Positions 1 to 9,590 of a stretch of DNA of 64,000 nt are shown piece by piece. Made by a program: the position numbers and the translations under genes. The notes under the pieces are model-generated. The model searched no databases. It was given only the letters and a program-made list of their open reading frames with translations, and was not told the origin of the DNA. This DNA is from Legionella donaldsonii (GTDB taxonomy: Bacteria > Pseudomonadota > Gammaproteobacteria > Legionellales > Legionellaceae): contig NZ_UGOA01000001.1 of assembly GCF_900452385.1 (NCBI RefSeq), positions 248,001-312,000 on the forward strand, written 5' to 3'. Position 1 is the stretch's first letter; the number at the start of each line of letters is the position of its first letter.

Positions 1-1624
1 GTTTTTCTATTTTTTCCAACTCAGAATTAAGTGAGCCGCGATCAAAAATTTCGCCAGTATCCGGATCACGATAGTCTTGATCCTGGATCCAGAAATCAGC
101 ATAAGTAATGTAGCGGTCGAAAATGTTTTGTCCATATTCAGAATAGGACTCGAGATAAGCGGTTTGGATTTCCTTACCAATAAATTCAACATACTTGGCG
201 GTCAGATGCTCCTTCATGAAGGTTAAATATTTTTCATGTAACTCTTGAGGAAATTGTTCCTGTTCAATTTGCCGCTCAAGTACATAGAGTAAATGGACAG
301 GATTGGCGGCAACTTCAGAATGATCGAAATTGAATACTTTTGACAGGATCTTAAAGGCGAAACGGGTGGAAATTCCACTCATACCTTCATCTACACCGGC
401 AAAATCACGATATTCCTGGTAAGATTTTGCCTTAGGATCGGTATCCTTTAAACTTTCACCATTGTACACACGCATTTTGGAATAGATACTCGAATTTTGT
501 GGTTCTTTTAGTCGAGTCAAAACTGAAAATTGCGCTAGCATATCAAGTGTTCCTGGTGCACAGGGAGCCTCTTTAAGCGAACTGTTATCCAGCAATTTTT
601 GGTAAATCCTGATTTCTTCAGAAACGCGCAGGCAATAAGGCACTTTAACGATATTGATACGGTCGATAAACGCTTCGTTATTTTTATTGTTACGGAATGA
701 TTGCCATTCTGATTCATTCGAGTGTGCCAGAATAATGCCTTCAAAAGGAATCGCAGATAATCCTTCAGTGGCATTGTAATTTCCTTCTTGAGTAGCTGTA
801 AGTAAAGGATGCAATACTTTAATCGGGGCTTTAAACATCTCGACAAATTCTAACAAGCCCCGGTTGGCTCTACACAGGCCACCAGAATAACTATAAGCAT
901 CGGGATCATCCTGGGAAAATTCTTCCAGTTTGCGAATATCGACCTTGCCTACCAGTGAGGAAATATCCTGGTTGTTTTCATCTCCGGGTTCAGTTTTGGC
1001 GATGGCAATTTGTTTTAGGCGTGAGGGTTTAACTTTTATTACACGAAATTGGCTGATATCGCCGTTAAATTCCTGCAAGCGCTTCACCGCCCAGGGAGAC
1101 ATGATATAACGTAGATGGCGTGATGGAATACCATAGCGCTCATAGAGTAATTCCGCATCCTCTTCCGGGTTAAACAGCGATAGTGGCGAATCAAAAACGG
1201 GTGAGCCTTTGATGGCATAAAAAGGAATTTTCTGCATCAAATCTTTCAATTTTTCTGCCAGTGATGATTTTCCACCACCAACCGGACCTAATAAATAGAG
1301 GATCTGTTTCGTTTCTTCCAGGCCTTGTGCGGCATGTTTTAAGAAACCAACGATTTGTTCAATAGGTTCTTCCATGCCAAAAAATTCTTTAAAAACAGGG
1401 TATTGGTGAATAATTTTATTGGAAAACAAGCGAGATAATATTGGGTCGTGGCGGGTGTCGACTATCTCTGGCTCACCGATAGCCAACAATAATCGTTCAG
1501 CTGGATTGGCATAAGCGGCAGGGTCTGTACGACACAGTTCCAGGTACTCATCCAGACTTAACTCCTCTTCTTTGTTGTCTACAAAGCGTCTTGTGTAACC
1601 TGCTAAAAAATCTTGTGTGCTCAT
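1..1624 (-). CDS. prkA: PrkA-family serine protein kinase (3' end outside window)
   Basis: This is a cytoplasmic AAA+-type serine protein kinase of the PrkA/YeaG family, linked in other bacteria to stress and stationary-phase signalling. The first 541 residues are present and the C-terminus runs off the left edge; E. coli YeaG is about 640 residues, so about 100 are missing. The Walker A loop GPVGGGKSS spans residues 113-121, inside the N-terminal PrkA AAA domain. The start at 1624 is preceded by AAAGGGG at normal spacing. It is divergent from pepN, with about 220 bp of AT-rich sequence between them. Family assignment is confident from overall sequence; targets and regulation cannot be read here. 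Confidence 0.93.
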   Translation of the reverse strand, partial: MSTQDFLAGYTRRFVDNKEEELSLDEYLELCRTDPAAYANPAERLLLAIGEPEIVDTRHDPILSRLFSNKIIHQYPVFKEFFGMEEPIEQIVGFLKHAAQGLEETKQILYLLGPVGGGKSSLAEKLKDLMQKIPFYAIKGSPVFDSPLSLFNPEEDAELLYERYGIPSRHLRYIMSPWAVKRLQEFNGDISQFRVIKVKPSRLKQIAIAKTEPGDENNQDISSLVGKVDIRKLEEFSQDDPDAYSYSGGLCRANRGLLEFVEMFKAPIKVLHPLLTATQEGNYNATEGLSAIPFEGIILAHSNESEWQSFRNNKNNEAFIDRINIVKVPYCLRVSEEIRIYQKLLDNSSLKEAPCAPGTLDMLAQFSVLTRLKEPQNSSIYSKMRVYNGESLKDTDPKAKSYQEYRDFAGVDEGMSGISTRFAFKILSKVFNFDHSEVAANPVHLLYVLERQIEQEQFPQELHEKYLTFMKEHLTAKYVEFIGKEIQTAYLESYSEYGQNIFDRYITYADFWIQDQDYRDPDTGEIFDRGSLNSELEKIEK

Positions 1625-1842
1625 AAAGTCATCCCCTTTTACTGAATCCCTTTGTGGGAAAAAACGCTCTTTCTTACTTTATAATTTTGCATTTCGCTCA
1701 TAAACTCTTAGACTTGTAAAAGCGAGATACTGTCTCCCTAGCTTTAGTATAGAGTCTTTTTATATAAAAATATTAAAAAATTGCACATAATCAAACTATT
1801 ATTTTTTTTGTTTGTTACCCTTTCGATACCGGAGCAAAGTTC

Positions 1843-4422
1843 ATGCCAGACACGACTATTTATCTGAAAGATTATCAAGCCCCTGCCTTCACGGTAGATA
1901 CAGTTGCTCTTGAATTTGATCTGCATGATGATCATGCGTTGATCACCAATCAAATGCAACTAAAACGGCAGGGTGAAGGGGCTTTGCATTTGTATGGTGA
2001 TGAACTTGAATTGATCAGTTTGCATCTAAACGGGGAAATCCTTGGCAAAGCGGCTTATCGTTTGCAAGATGGCGACTTATTGATTGAGCAATGTCCGGCA
2101 GAATTCACCTTAAAAGTGGTGACTCGAATTCGCCCACAGGATAATAGTAAGTTGTCAGGCCTTTATCGTTCTAATCAACTGTTTTGTACTCAATGTGAAG
2201 CGGAGGGATTTCGCCGGATCACCTTTTTTCCTGATCGACCGGATGTGCTGGCGTCCTATACCACGCGTATTTGTGCAGATAAAACCAAATACCCGGTTTT
2301 ACTTTCCAATGGCAATTTAATTGATGCCGGTGATGCAGAAAATGGCAGACATTGGGTTGTTTGGCAGGATCCTTTCAAAAAGCCTTCTTATTTATTTGCT
2401 TTGGTTGCCGGTAATTTGGCGTGTGTCAAAGATGAATTTGTGACTGGTTCGGGGAAAAAAATTGATTTACGGATTTATGTAGAACCAGGTAATGAAGATA
2501 AATGTGGACATGCCATGCATTCTTTAAAGAAAGCAATGCGTTGGGATGAAGAGGTGTATGGTCGAGAATATGATCTGGCTATTTTCATGATCGTTGCCGT
2601 CAGTGATTTCAATATGGGGGCAATGGAAAATAAAGGGTTGAATATTTTTAATTCCAAATACATTCTTGCTCGGCCTGATACAGCAACTGATCAGGATTTT
2701 GCCGATATTGAGGGTGTAGTAGGACATGAATATTTTCATAACTGGACTGGTAACCGCGTTACCTGTCGGGACTGGTTTCAATTAAGCTTGAAAGAAGGAT
2801 TGACTGTTTTTCGCGATCAGGAGTTTTCACGCGATATGAATTCTCGTGACGTTAATCGCATTATGGATGTTAAAATGCTACGCAATACCCAGTTCCCTGA
2901 AGATGCTGGTTCGATGGCTCATCCGGTTCGCCCAGACTCTTATCAAGAAATTAATAATTTCTATACCGCAACCATTTATAATAAAGGTGCTGAAGTAATC
3001 CGCATGCAACATACCTTGCTAGGTAAAGAAGGGTTTCGCCGCGGAATGGATTTATATTTTCAACGCCATGATGGACAAGCAGTCACAATAGATGATTTCG
3101 TTGCTGCCATGGAAGATGCCAATGGTGTTGATTTTAGTCAATTTAAACGCTGGTATAGCCAAGCCGGAACACCGGAAGTGCAATTAAAGAGTGATTATAG
3201 TCACGGTCGCCTGAGTTTGACGCTTATCCAATCCTGCCTTCCAACACCGGAGTGCCAGGATAAAAAGCCTTTTCATATTCCTTTGCGGATAGCACTCTTT
3301 GATCTTAATGGTCAACGTCTTCCTTTAAAGGAAGACGTTTTGGAGTTACGTGAAACACAGCAACTATTTCATTTTGACGGTTTGCCCTGTAAACCGATTA
3401 TTTCCTTATTACGCGACTTTTCAGCGCCGGTAAAATTACAACGCGAAATAAGCCAAGAAGAACTGCTTGCTTTACTGCGTTTTGAAACCGATGGTTATGC
3501 AAAATGGGATGCCGCTCAGTGTTTAGCACTGAAATGTATCCATAGTTATCTCAGCACCCCGGAAAAATCATGGGAAATTCCAGTACCGCTTATTGCTGCT
3601 TATCGCCACGTCCTGGTTGATGAGTCATTGGATTTAGCGTTGCGTGCTGAAATTTTAATGCCGCCAAGTTTTGAAGAAGTTATTGCTGATTTAACCTTGG
3701 TAAACGTTGATGCTGTGGAGAAAGCACGCGATTTCTTCCGCGCCGAATTGGGCAGAAATCTTTTACAACAAGCGTCTGAAATCTACGAGAACTTATGGCA
3801 ACAAGAGAAACACGCGATGGATGCTCGTGCTTTTGGACAAAGAAAACTACGGAATCTATGTTTGTGGTTAATGATGAAAGCCGACGAGCAAAACACCCTG
3901 GAGCGCTGTCATCAGCAATTTGTTACGGCACACACCATGACTGATCAGATTGCCAGTTTTGCCTTATTAAATAATTGTGTACAGGGTACTGTTCGGGAAC
4001 AAGCCATTGATAGTTTTTACCGGCAATGGTCTCAAGATGAGCTTGTCCTTGATAAATGGTTTGCCCTACAGGCCAGTAGTGAACTGCCCGATACGTTGGC
4101 ACGAGTAAAAATTTTGCTGCAACACCCTGCTTTCCACATCAAAAATCCGAACAAGGTGCGGGCAGTGTTAGGCGCATTCTGCCAGGCTAATCCGCGTCAT
4201 TTTCATGCAATTAATGGTAGTGGTTATGCTTTTTTGGGTGAAATGCTTGCTAAATTGGATAAGATAAATCCACAGATTACCGCACGATTGGCAACGCCTT
4301 TTACCCGCTGGCGTCGTTTTGATCAAAAAAGGCAAACCTTGATAAAGCAACAATTGGCACAGTTGGCTAAGCTGGATTTATCACGCGATCTTCGGGAAGT
4401 TGTTATGAAAAGTCTGGCTTAA
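1843..4422 (+). CDS. pepN: Aminopeptidase N (M1 family)
   Basis: A zinc metallo-aminopeptidase that removes N-terminal residues from peptides in the cytoplasm. The 859-residue length suits bacterial PepN (about 870). The exopeptidase motif GAMEN lies at residues 259-263. The zinc site HEYFH is at 295-299, followed 18 residues later by Glu318, giving the M1 HExxH-x18-E pattern. The N-terminal beta-sandwich and the C-terminal helical domain are both present. No signal peptide is seen. It is monocistronic or loosely linked to aroE, 92 bp downstream, where two hairpins lie. Confidence 0.97.
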   Translation: MPDTTIYLKDYQAPAFTVDTVALEFDLHDDHALITNQMQLKRQGEGALHLYGDELELISLHLNGEILGKAAYRLQDGDLLIEQCPAEFTLKVVTRIRPQDNSKLSGLYRSNQLFCTQCEAEGFRRITFFPDRPDVLASYTTRICADKTKYPVLLSNGNLIDAGDAENGRHWVVWQDPFKKPSYLFALVAGNLACVKDEFVTGSGKKIDLRIYVEPGNEDKCGHAMHSLKKAMRWDEEVYGREYDLAIFMIVAVSDFNMGAMENKGLNIFNSKYILARPDTATDQDFADIEGVVGHEYFHNWTGNRVTCRDWFQLSLKEGLTVFRDQEFSRDMNSRDVNRIMDVKMLRNTQFPEDAGSMAHPVRPDSYQEINNFYTATIYNKGAEVIRMQHTLLGKEGFRRGMDLYFQRHDGQAVTIDDFVAAMEDANGVDFSQFKRWYSQAGTPEVQLKSDYSHGRLSLTLIQSCLPTPECQDKKPFHIPLRIALFDLNGQRLPLKEDVLELRETQQLFHFDGLPCKPIISLLRDFSAPVKLQREISQEELLALLRFETDGYAKWDAAQCLALKCIHSYLSTPEKSWEIPVPLIAAYRHVLVDESLDLALRAEILMPPSFEEVIADLTLVNVDAVEKARDFFRAELGRNLLQQASEIYENLWQQEKHAMDARAFGQRKLRNLCLWLMMKADEQNTLERCHQQFVTAHTMTDQIASFALLNNCVQGTVREQAIDSFYRQWSQDELVLDKWFALQASSELPDTLARVKILLQHPAFHIKNPNKVRAVLGAFCQANPRHFHAINGSGYAFLGEMLAKLDKINPQITARLATPFTRWRRFDQKRQTLIKQQLAQLAKLDLSRDLREVVMKSLA

Positions 4423-4430
4423 CGAAAGCT

Positions 4431-4476
4431 AGCCTATTGTTAGGCTTGGTGTTTCGCCAATTTCATGACGAAACAC
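4431..4476 (+). repeat. Two small hairpins between pepN and aroE
   Basis: AGCCTA-TTGT-TAGGCT (4431-4446) is a perfect six-bp stem with a tetraloop. GTGTTTCG (4449-4456) pairs with CGAAACAC (4469-4476). Neither has a downstream T-run, so they may stabilise the pepN 3' end rather than act as classical terminators. Confidence 0.5.
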
Positions 4477-4514
4477 TAAGAAATCTTCCATAAATAACTA
4501 GCGAGAGAGCGGAT

Positions 4515-5324
4515 ATGTCAAGTCGTTGTGCTGTCATGGGGAATCCTATAGCCCATAGTTTGTCTCCCTTCATTCATCAATGTTTTGCTGAACAAACCGG
4601 GAAGCAGTTGAGCTATGAAAAAAGGTTAGTTGCGGAAGACGCTTTTGAGTCCCAGGTAACGGTTTTTTTTGCCCAAGGCGGGCTGGGATTAAATATTACT
4701 TTACCCTTCAAACAACGAGCCTTTGCTATGGCAGATCTAAGTACACCCCGTTGTCAGCGAGCCAAAGCGGCCAATACCTTATGGATGGAGAAAGAGCGTC
4801 TGCATGCGGATAATACGGATGGTGCGGGTTTGATAAAAGATTTAAGTCGTTATCTCGATTTAAATGCTAAAAAAATTCTCCTGATAGGAGCAGGTGGGGC
4901 TGCGCGTGGCATTATTGCTCCATTATTAGCGGCCAACATCGCTCAGCTAACAGTAACGAATAGAACAGAGGAAAAGGCAACGATCTTGCAGACTGATTTT
5001 CCCGAGATAAGCTATTGTCGCCTGGCTGAATTACAAGCGGAGTATGATGTGCTGATTAATGCTACTTCAGCCAGTTTAACAGGGGAGGCGCTCCCCTTGT
5101 CTGCCTCGTTATTTCAAGCAGCAACCTGTTGTTATGATTTGGCTTATAGTGCTAAAGGAGAGACGGCCTTTGTTGCTTGGGCACGTGCGCAGGGTTGCCG
5201 ACAGGCAGTGGATGGTTTGGGGATGTTGGTAGAGCAAGCTGCAGAATCGTTTTTTATTTGGCATGGGATAAGACCGGATACAAGGCCCGTATTAATGGCT
5301 TTAAAAGCTAAGCAAAAAACTTGA
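4515..5324 (+). CDS. aroE: Shikimate dehydrogenase
   Basis: NADP-dependent reduction of 3-dehydroshikimate to shikimate in the aromatic amino acid pathway. The 269-residue length is typical. Catalytic Lys66 lies in NITLPFKQ and Asp102 in ADNTDGAG, matching E. coli Lys65/Asp102. The Rossmann glycine motif GAGGAARG is near residue 122. The C-terminal tail overlaps the convergent patatin gene by 17 bp, so the two transcripts are antisense at their ends. No typical terminator is seen between them. Confidence 0.96.
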   Translation: MSSRCAVMGNPIAHSLSPFIHQCFAEQTGKQLSYEKRLVAEDAFESQVTVFFAQGGLGLNITLPFKQRAFAMADLSTPRCQRAKAANTLWMEKERLHADNTDGAGLIKDLSRYLDLNAKKILLIGAGGAARGIIAPLLAANIAQLTVTNRTEEKATILQTDFPEISYCRLAELQAEYDVLINATSASLTGEALPLSASLFQAATCCYDLAYSAKGETAFVAWARAQGCRQAVDGLGMLVEQAAESFFIWHGIRPDTRPVLMALKAKQKT

Positions 5325-6417
5325 TGACGTCAGTCGCAGTTGCTAGCGTATCTTGATAGCCTAATTCGATTAATTCACGTGTGAATTCTTTTTCAAAGAG
5401 TAGAAAGCTAAGTAAATCACCGGAGTGATCTTTGGCGCCGAGAACATTCAGCAAAAAACGAAGCAAAGCAGGCATGTTCAGGTACTGTGCTTGTGCCATG
5501 GCCGCTACATCGACACTGGGTTTCAGATGAAGCGTTTCTATGGGACGCCAAGGTGAATGGCGCTTTTTCCACATCGAAAGCAGACGCGCGATATCATTCA
5601 TTCGGTTTACCATTTCAATGTCGCGATCAAGGTTATCGAGAAATAAGCCATTTAACATCCCACCTAAAACGCGAGCAAAACCAATATCACCATTGCGTAA
5701 TAACTCAGGATCAGTAAATGCCGGCAATGGGCGTGTGCCTAAAATCAGAATACGCTCAACTTGAAAACGGATGGCTCCGCGTAAAGGAGAAACTAACCCT
5801 ATACTCCCATCGCCATAGTGAAACCCATCAATCTTTGCGGTGGGAAAAAATAATGGCAGTGCACTGGAGGCTAAAATATGCTCCATAGTCAGTGTCGCAC
5901 GTTGACTGATATGCCGGGGATAATGCCAATCCTCAAATGAAAGATGATCATGCTGATAGAAAGAAATGGTTTGCTGGGTTTCATAGCAATGACTAATTAC
6001 TTCCATTGCCTCTAATTGGCCACTGCTTATATTAGTCTCTATAAGTTCGAAATTAATGCTGTTGGTAATAAACTCTCTCAACGGCGTCGTGTCAAGAAGG
6101 TGCCCAGATTGGCGTTGTTTCACGATTAAATGACTCAGATTGCGTAACACGGATTTGCTGAGTTCATAATTGCTGGCATTAAAAATTTTTTGACAGTGAA
6201 TGTCGCTCCAAATAGCCTCCAGTTTTTCAAGGCCAGCAGGAAAATCGTGGGCTTGCTCGGCTAAGATTGCAGCATTAATACTCCCGACGCTGACGCCACT
6301 AATCATTTCAAAAGGAAGTTTTTTCACTTGTAAAATATGGCCGATGGCTTTTAGTACACCAGCTTGATAGGCGCCACGGGCACCACCACCTGCTAAATAA
6401 AGGGCTTTTTTAGCCAT
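5308..6417 (-). CDS. Patatin-like phospholipase
   Basis: A predicted serine lipase or lysophospholipase with a patatin fold. The oxyanion loop GGGARG is at residues 10-15. The nucleophile elbow G-V-S-V-G places Ser43 as catalytic serine. The second dyad element is Asp203 in DGS, where most patatins have DGG or DGA. There is no signal peptide or N-terminal membrane anchor, so it is cytoplasmic or secreted by a specialised system. Legionella species encode several patatin-like Dot/Icm effectors (VipD family), but this short protein without a long C-terminal extension looks more like a housekeeping RssA-type esterase. The 369-residue length is slightly longer than RssA. Confidence 0.9.
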   Translation of the reverse strand: MAKKALYLAGGGARGAYQAGVLKAIGHILQVKKLPFEMISGVSVGSINAAILAEQAHDFPAGLEKLEAIWSDIHCQKIFNASNYELSKSVLRNLSHLIVKQRQSGHLLDTTPLREFITNSINFELIETNISSGQLEAMEVISHCYETQQTISFYQHDHLSFEDWHYPRHISQRATLTMEHILASSALPLFFPTAKIDGFHYGDGSIGLVSPLRGAIRFQVERILILGTRPLPAFTDPELLRNGDIGFARVLGGMLNGLFLDNLDRDIEMVNRMNDIARLLSMWKKRHSPWRPIETLHLKPSVDVAAMAQAQYLNMPALLRFLLNVLGAKDHSGDLLSFLLFEKEFTRELIELGYQDTLATATDVIKFFA

Positions 6418-6518
6418 AACTACTTATTTTTTTGATAGATTATAGAAATATAGTGACTCACAGGGAGGTTGGCAAGAGTGCTGAACAGTCTTATGAGTCA
6501 AAAATTAGAAAAGAAGTA

Positions 6519-6655
6519 GGGGCTGTTTACATTTTCTACTATCTTGGCGCTTATGCCTTGAGTTGCTGTGCTTCGCGGTTCACCTGCTCGCTTGTATGCT
6601 CCGCTGCGATGCTCAAAGCATAGCGACTCAAGCTAGCGAAATGTAAATGGTTACC
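6519..6655. repeat. Inverted-repeat element, about 137 bp
   Basis: The intergenic gap between the divergent patatin and POT genes (6418-6719) holds a long imperfect palindrome. CTTGAGTTGCTGTGCTT (6557-6573) pairs with AAGCATAGCGACTCAAG (6616-6632) at 15 of 17 positions. An outer pair TTTACATTTT / GAAATGTAAA flanks it. No transposase is present, so this is a MITE-like or structured repeat. Short ORFs across it are not credible genes. Confidence 0.6.
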
Positions 6656-6719
6656 GGTTTGCATTCGTTGATAAAGTGGTATAGCGTTTTGATTTTAATT
6701 TCCCAGATAAAGAGGAAAA

Positions 6720-8165
6720 ATGCTGGCCTTGTTTCGTACACAGCCGCCTGCTTTTCGCATGATTTTTATGTTAGAAGTCTGGGAGCGTTTTGGTTTTTAT
6801 ACTGTTCAAGGTATTTTGACGTTGTATTTCATTCGTTTTCTTGGATTTAACGACACCGAGGCCTACTACACCTTTGGGGCTTTCTCGGCCTTGGTCTATG
6901 GGATGGTTGCTTTAGGTGGTTATCTAGGAGATAAAATATTAGGTACCAAACGCACGATTGTATTAGGGCTAATAACACTTGCTTTGGGTTATCTGGCGCT
7001 CGCTTTGGTGAATAAAGAACAGGTTTTTTTAGCCTTGGGCCTTGTTTGTGTGGGTAATGGCTTATTTAAGGCGAATCCTTCCAGCCTGTTGGCAAAATGC
7101 TATGAGAAAAATGATCCGCGCCTGCATGGTGGATTTACTCTTTATTACATGGCTATCAATTTAGGGTCTACCTTTGCGTTATTTATCGGACCTGCCTTAG
7201 CGAGTAGTTTTGGTTATGCCTATGCTTATTTTATTAGTTTTATAGGTTTGGTTTTAGGTTTGGCTAATTATTGGTTTCAACACCAACATGTCGCTAATAT
7301 CCATACCAATGCAGATGAGAAAACTATTCCATTAGTGCACTGGTGTTTTGTGGTCCTTGGGATAGTACTTGCCACGCTTGTAGCTGCTTACTTATTGCAA
7401 CATGTATTGTTTGCCCAAAGTTTGGTATGGCTAATTACAGCAGTGGTTGTTGCTATTTATTTGCTCTATATGCGCCGTGAGAACAAAGGCGCGTGTATTC
7501 GAATGCTAGTGGCCTTGGTCTTGATGTTGGAGGCAATTGTCTTTTTTACTTTGTACCAGCAAATGCCCACCTCCTTAAATTTATTTGCTGTTAATAATGT
7601 TAGGCCGATCTTGCTGGGTATTACTCTTGATCCACAGAGTTTCCAAGCCCTAAATCCAATTTGGATTATTATAATGAGTCCTGTATTGGCGATGCTTTAT
7701 CATAAATTGCAACAAAGAGGATTGGCTTTTTCCATTCCTTATAAATTTGCAGTTGGTATGCTGTGTTGCGGTTTTAGTTTTACCTTATTGTATTTTGCCC
7801 GCTACTTACATGATAACGGTGGGATGGTTTCATCTTGGTGGTTAGTAGCCAGTTATTTTTTTCAGAGCACAGGGGAATTGTTTGTATCTGCTTTGGGTGT
7901 AGCGATGGTTGCTGAATTAGTTCCTGTCCATATTACCGGCTTTGTGATGGGGATGTGGTTTTTAACCTCTTCTATTGCAGGGTTCGTAGGTGCCTCGGTG
8001 GCTTCTTTAACGGCTTTACCAGCCACTGTAAAACCGGGAATGGAATCATTGGTAATTTATACGAAGGTTTTTGCTTATATAGGCTTAGTAACACTGGGCA
8101 TTGGTGGCCTAATGTGGGTGGGGGCAGCTTTTTTGAGTCGTTATATTAAAGCAGAGCAGCCTTAG
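6720..8165 (+). CDS. POT/PTR2-family proton-dependent peptide transporter
   Basis: A proton-coupled di-/tripeptide importer in the inner membrane, 481 residues with about 14 hydrophobic segments. The N-terminal region carries the family's E-R-F-G-F-Y-T-V signature (ExxERF-like, residues 19-28). The PTR2 signature YYMAINLGS is near residue 146. The start is set by the ribosome site AGAGGAAAA directly upstream. It fits an amino-acid-consuming organism. Substrate preference cannot be assigned from sequence. Expression may be affected by the palindromic element upstream. Confidence 0.93.
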   Translation: MLALFRTQPPAFRMIFMLEVWERFGFYTVQGILTLYFIRFLGFNDTEAYYTFGAFSALVYGMVALGGYLGDKILGTKRTIVLGLITLALGYLALALVNKEQVFLALGLVCVGNGLFKANPSSLLAKCYEKNDPRLHGGFTLYYMAINLGSTFALFIGPALASSFGYAYAYFISFIGLVLGLANYWFQHQHVANIHTNADEKTIPLVHWCFVVLGIVLATLVAAYLLQHVLFAQSLVWLITAVVVAIYLLYMRRENKGACIRMLVALVLMLEAIVFFTLYQQMPTSLNLFAVNNVRPILLGITLDPQSFQALNPIWIIIMSPVLAMLYHKLQQRGLAFSIPYKFAVGMLCCGFSFTLLYFARYLHDNGGMVSSWWLVASYFFQSTGELFVSALGVAMVAELVPVHITGFVMGMWFLTSSIAGFVGASVASLTALPATVKPGMESLVIYTKVFAYIGLVTLGIGGLMWVGAAFLSRYIKAEQP

Positions 8166-8228
8166 GAGGATGACGAATGTTATTTTTCTACCCCATTATT
8201 CCTGTTAATTATTAATTCGTCGATTTCT

Positions 8229-8819
8229 ATGTCTAGTAAAATCATCGCAATTAGTGGTACTTCTGGTGTTGGAAAGACTACCTTAACGAAGGCATTAGCA
8301 AAAGCTTTGGATGCAACCTGTCTTTTCTGGGATGACTTTGATGAGCTTGCAAGTGGTCCAGACGATTATCTTGCCTGGTACGAGCGCGGCCAAAATTATG
8401 CGGAATGGAATTATAAAGCCCTTGCCGAGGTTCTTGCTAAACTTGGAGCAAATCAAGTAGTAGAACACCCGGCACTAAAAAAACAGTTGCAAGCGACAGA
8501 CTATATTATTTTAGATGCCCCTTTAGGACGTTTACATCAGCAAACGGCTAATTATATTACTACGTTTTTTCACATTGTTACTCCTTTAGATGTTTCTCTA
8601 GTTCGCCGTTTACTTCGGGATTTTAAAGACGTTAATACATCCAAAGAGGATTTATTGAATGAATTGGAATCTTATCTTACGCGTACAAGGAAACTTTTTT
8701 TTGATGGAGAGTTGAAGAAAACTGCCGATTTACTTATTCATGGCCTTCTTTCTACCGAAGCTCAAGTTGATTTAATTCAGAGCTATTTAAGAAATGGAAA
8801 AGATAAGCAGCCTGGGTGA
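8229..8819 (+). CDS. P-loop NTPase, uridine kinase-like
   Basis: A 196-residue cytoplasmic P-loop protein. The Walker A motif GTSGVGKTT is at residues 10-18. It is followed by a W-D-D-F-D-E segment (about 35-40) similar to the substrate/metal-binding acidic region of uridine and nicotinamide riboside kinases. A basic R-R-L-L-R-D segment near 135 resembles the lid. No family-specific signature allows a substrate to be named. It lies 63 bp after the peptide transporter and could be co-transcribed. No strong ribosome site is visible before the ATG. Confidence 0.7.
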   Translation: MSSKIIAISGTSGVGKTTLTKALAKALDATCLFWDDFDELASGPDDYLAWYERGQNYAEWNYKALAEVLAKLGANQVVEHPALKKQLQATDYIILDAPLGRLHQQTANYITTFFHIVTPLDVSLVRRLLRDFKDVNTSKEDLLNELESYLTRTRKLFFDGELKKTADLLIHGLLSTEAQVDLIQSYLRNGKDKQPG

Positions 8820-8833
8820 ATGCTTGTAAGAAC

Positions 8834-8862
8834 GTAACCCGGGTTCACTGCACTCGGGCTAC
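8834..8862. repeat. Hairpin between convergent genes
   Basis: GTAACCCG (8834-8841) pairs with CGGGCTAC (8855-8862) with one mismatch. It lies between the 3' ends of the convergent kinase and RidA-like genes. There is no T-run. It resembles the short extragenic palindromes common in Legionella-type genomes (recalled, not searched). Confidence 0.45.
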
Positions 8863-8948
8863 TTCCCCAAGGTATAAGCGAGATTCCCCGCATAAAGCGC
8901 GGAAGAGAAGTGATCTGTTGTTATTTTAAGTTGAGGTTATTCTGTCGC

Positions 8949-9338
8949 TCAACCTATTGCTGCTGTACATTGAACTTCTACCAGTAAGCCAGGCATGGCA
9001 AGTTTTGAAATCCCAATGGATGCACTCGTATAGGAATTGACAGGCATTATTTTTGCACGGGCGGCAAAAAAATCAGGGCCATTTTTTTCAATATCCACAA
9101 TGAAACAGGTCATTGCAAGCATGTTGGTCAAATCAGAGCCAGCGGCAAGAAGCAATGTTCGGATGTTATCAAAGGTTTTAAGAGCCTGTTGTTTTATATC
9201 AGGGCCCACTAATTTCCCTTGCTCATCGATGCCTGCTTGTCCAGTAACATAAGCGATGCCATTATAAACTACACAATTGGAAAAGCCATAATGGGCATAA
9301 TCAAAGACATTTTTGGCGGCAATAATTTTCTTTTCCAT
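8949..9338 (-). CDS. RidA/YjgF-family protein lacking the deaminase arginine
   Basis: A small trimer-forming Rid-superfamily protein of about 129 residues. The C-terminal block ends in P-G-L-L-V-E-V-Q-C-T-A, as in RidA. True RidA enamine/imine deaminases have a conserved Arg (E. coli-type Arg105) in P-A-R-S-x-V; the equivalent here reads T-S-A-S-I-G, so the arginine is absent. This points to a Rid subfamily of unknown reaction. Met at 9338 is chosen because AAAGGA lies nine bases upstream; the further upstream ATG at 9356 has no ribosome site. Confidence 0.85.
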   Translation of the reverse strand: MEKKIIAAKNVFDYAHYGFSNCVVYNGIAYVTGQAGIDEQGKLVGPDIKQQALKTFDNIRTLLLAAGSDLTNMLAMTCFIVDIEKNGPDFFAARAKIMPVNSYTSASIGISKLAMPGLLVEVQCTAAIG

Positions 9339-9495
9339 AATGTATGTTCCTTTCATAATGAAATCTCGGGCTTACAAGCTTCAAATAGCCTGCAAACTTT
9401 TCTAACAGTATAGCAAGCTAACCATGGAGGCTGAATTTTCGGTTCTTTTCATTTTAGCCTTCATTATTTGCACTATTGTTACAAATCCTTAAGCT

Positions 9496-9523
9496 TTGAT
9501 TAATAAAGTGTCATTACTATAGT
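9496..9523 (+). promoter_or_regulatory. Putative sigma-70 promoter of the 9591 gene
   Basis: TTGATT (9496-9501) and TATAGT (9518-9523) are separated by 16 bp, 67 bp upstream of the GTG start. It is a pattern match only. Confidence 0.45.
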
Positions 9524-9590
9524 GCTATTATTGTTTGCCGATTTGCTCTTAGGTAGTAAATCCCCCATTTTATGTAATTGAGGTAATGAA

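Noticed and set aside
535..846. 103-codon minus-strand frame
   Set aside because: It lies inside prkA in another frame; the prkA frame is continuous and has conserved motifs.
6432..6623. 63-codon frame in the patatin-transporter gap
   Set aside because: It reads through one arm of the palindrome, and its cysteine-rich residues reflect the repeat sequence.
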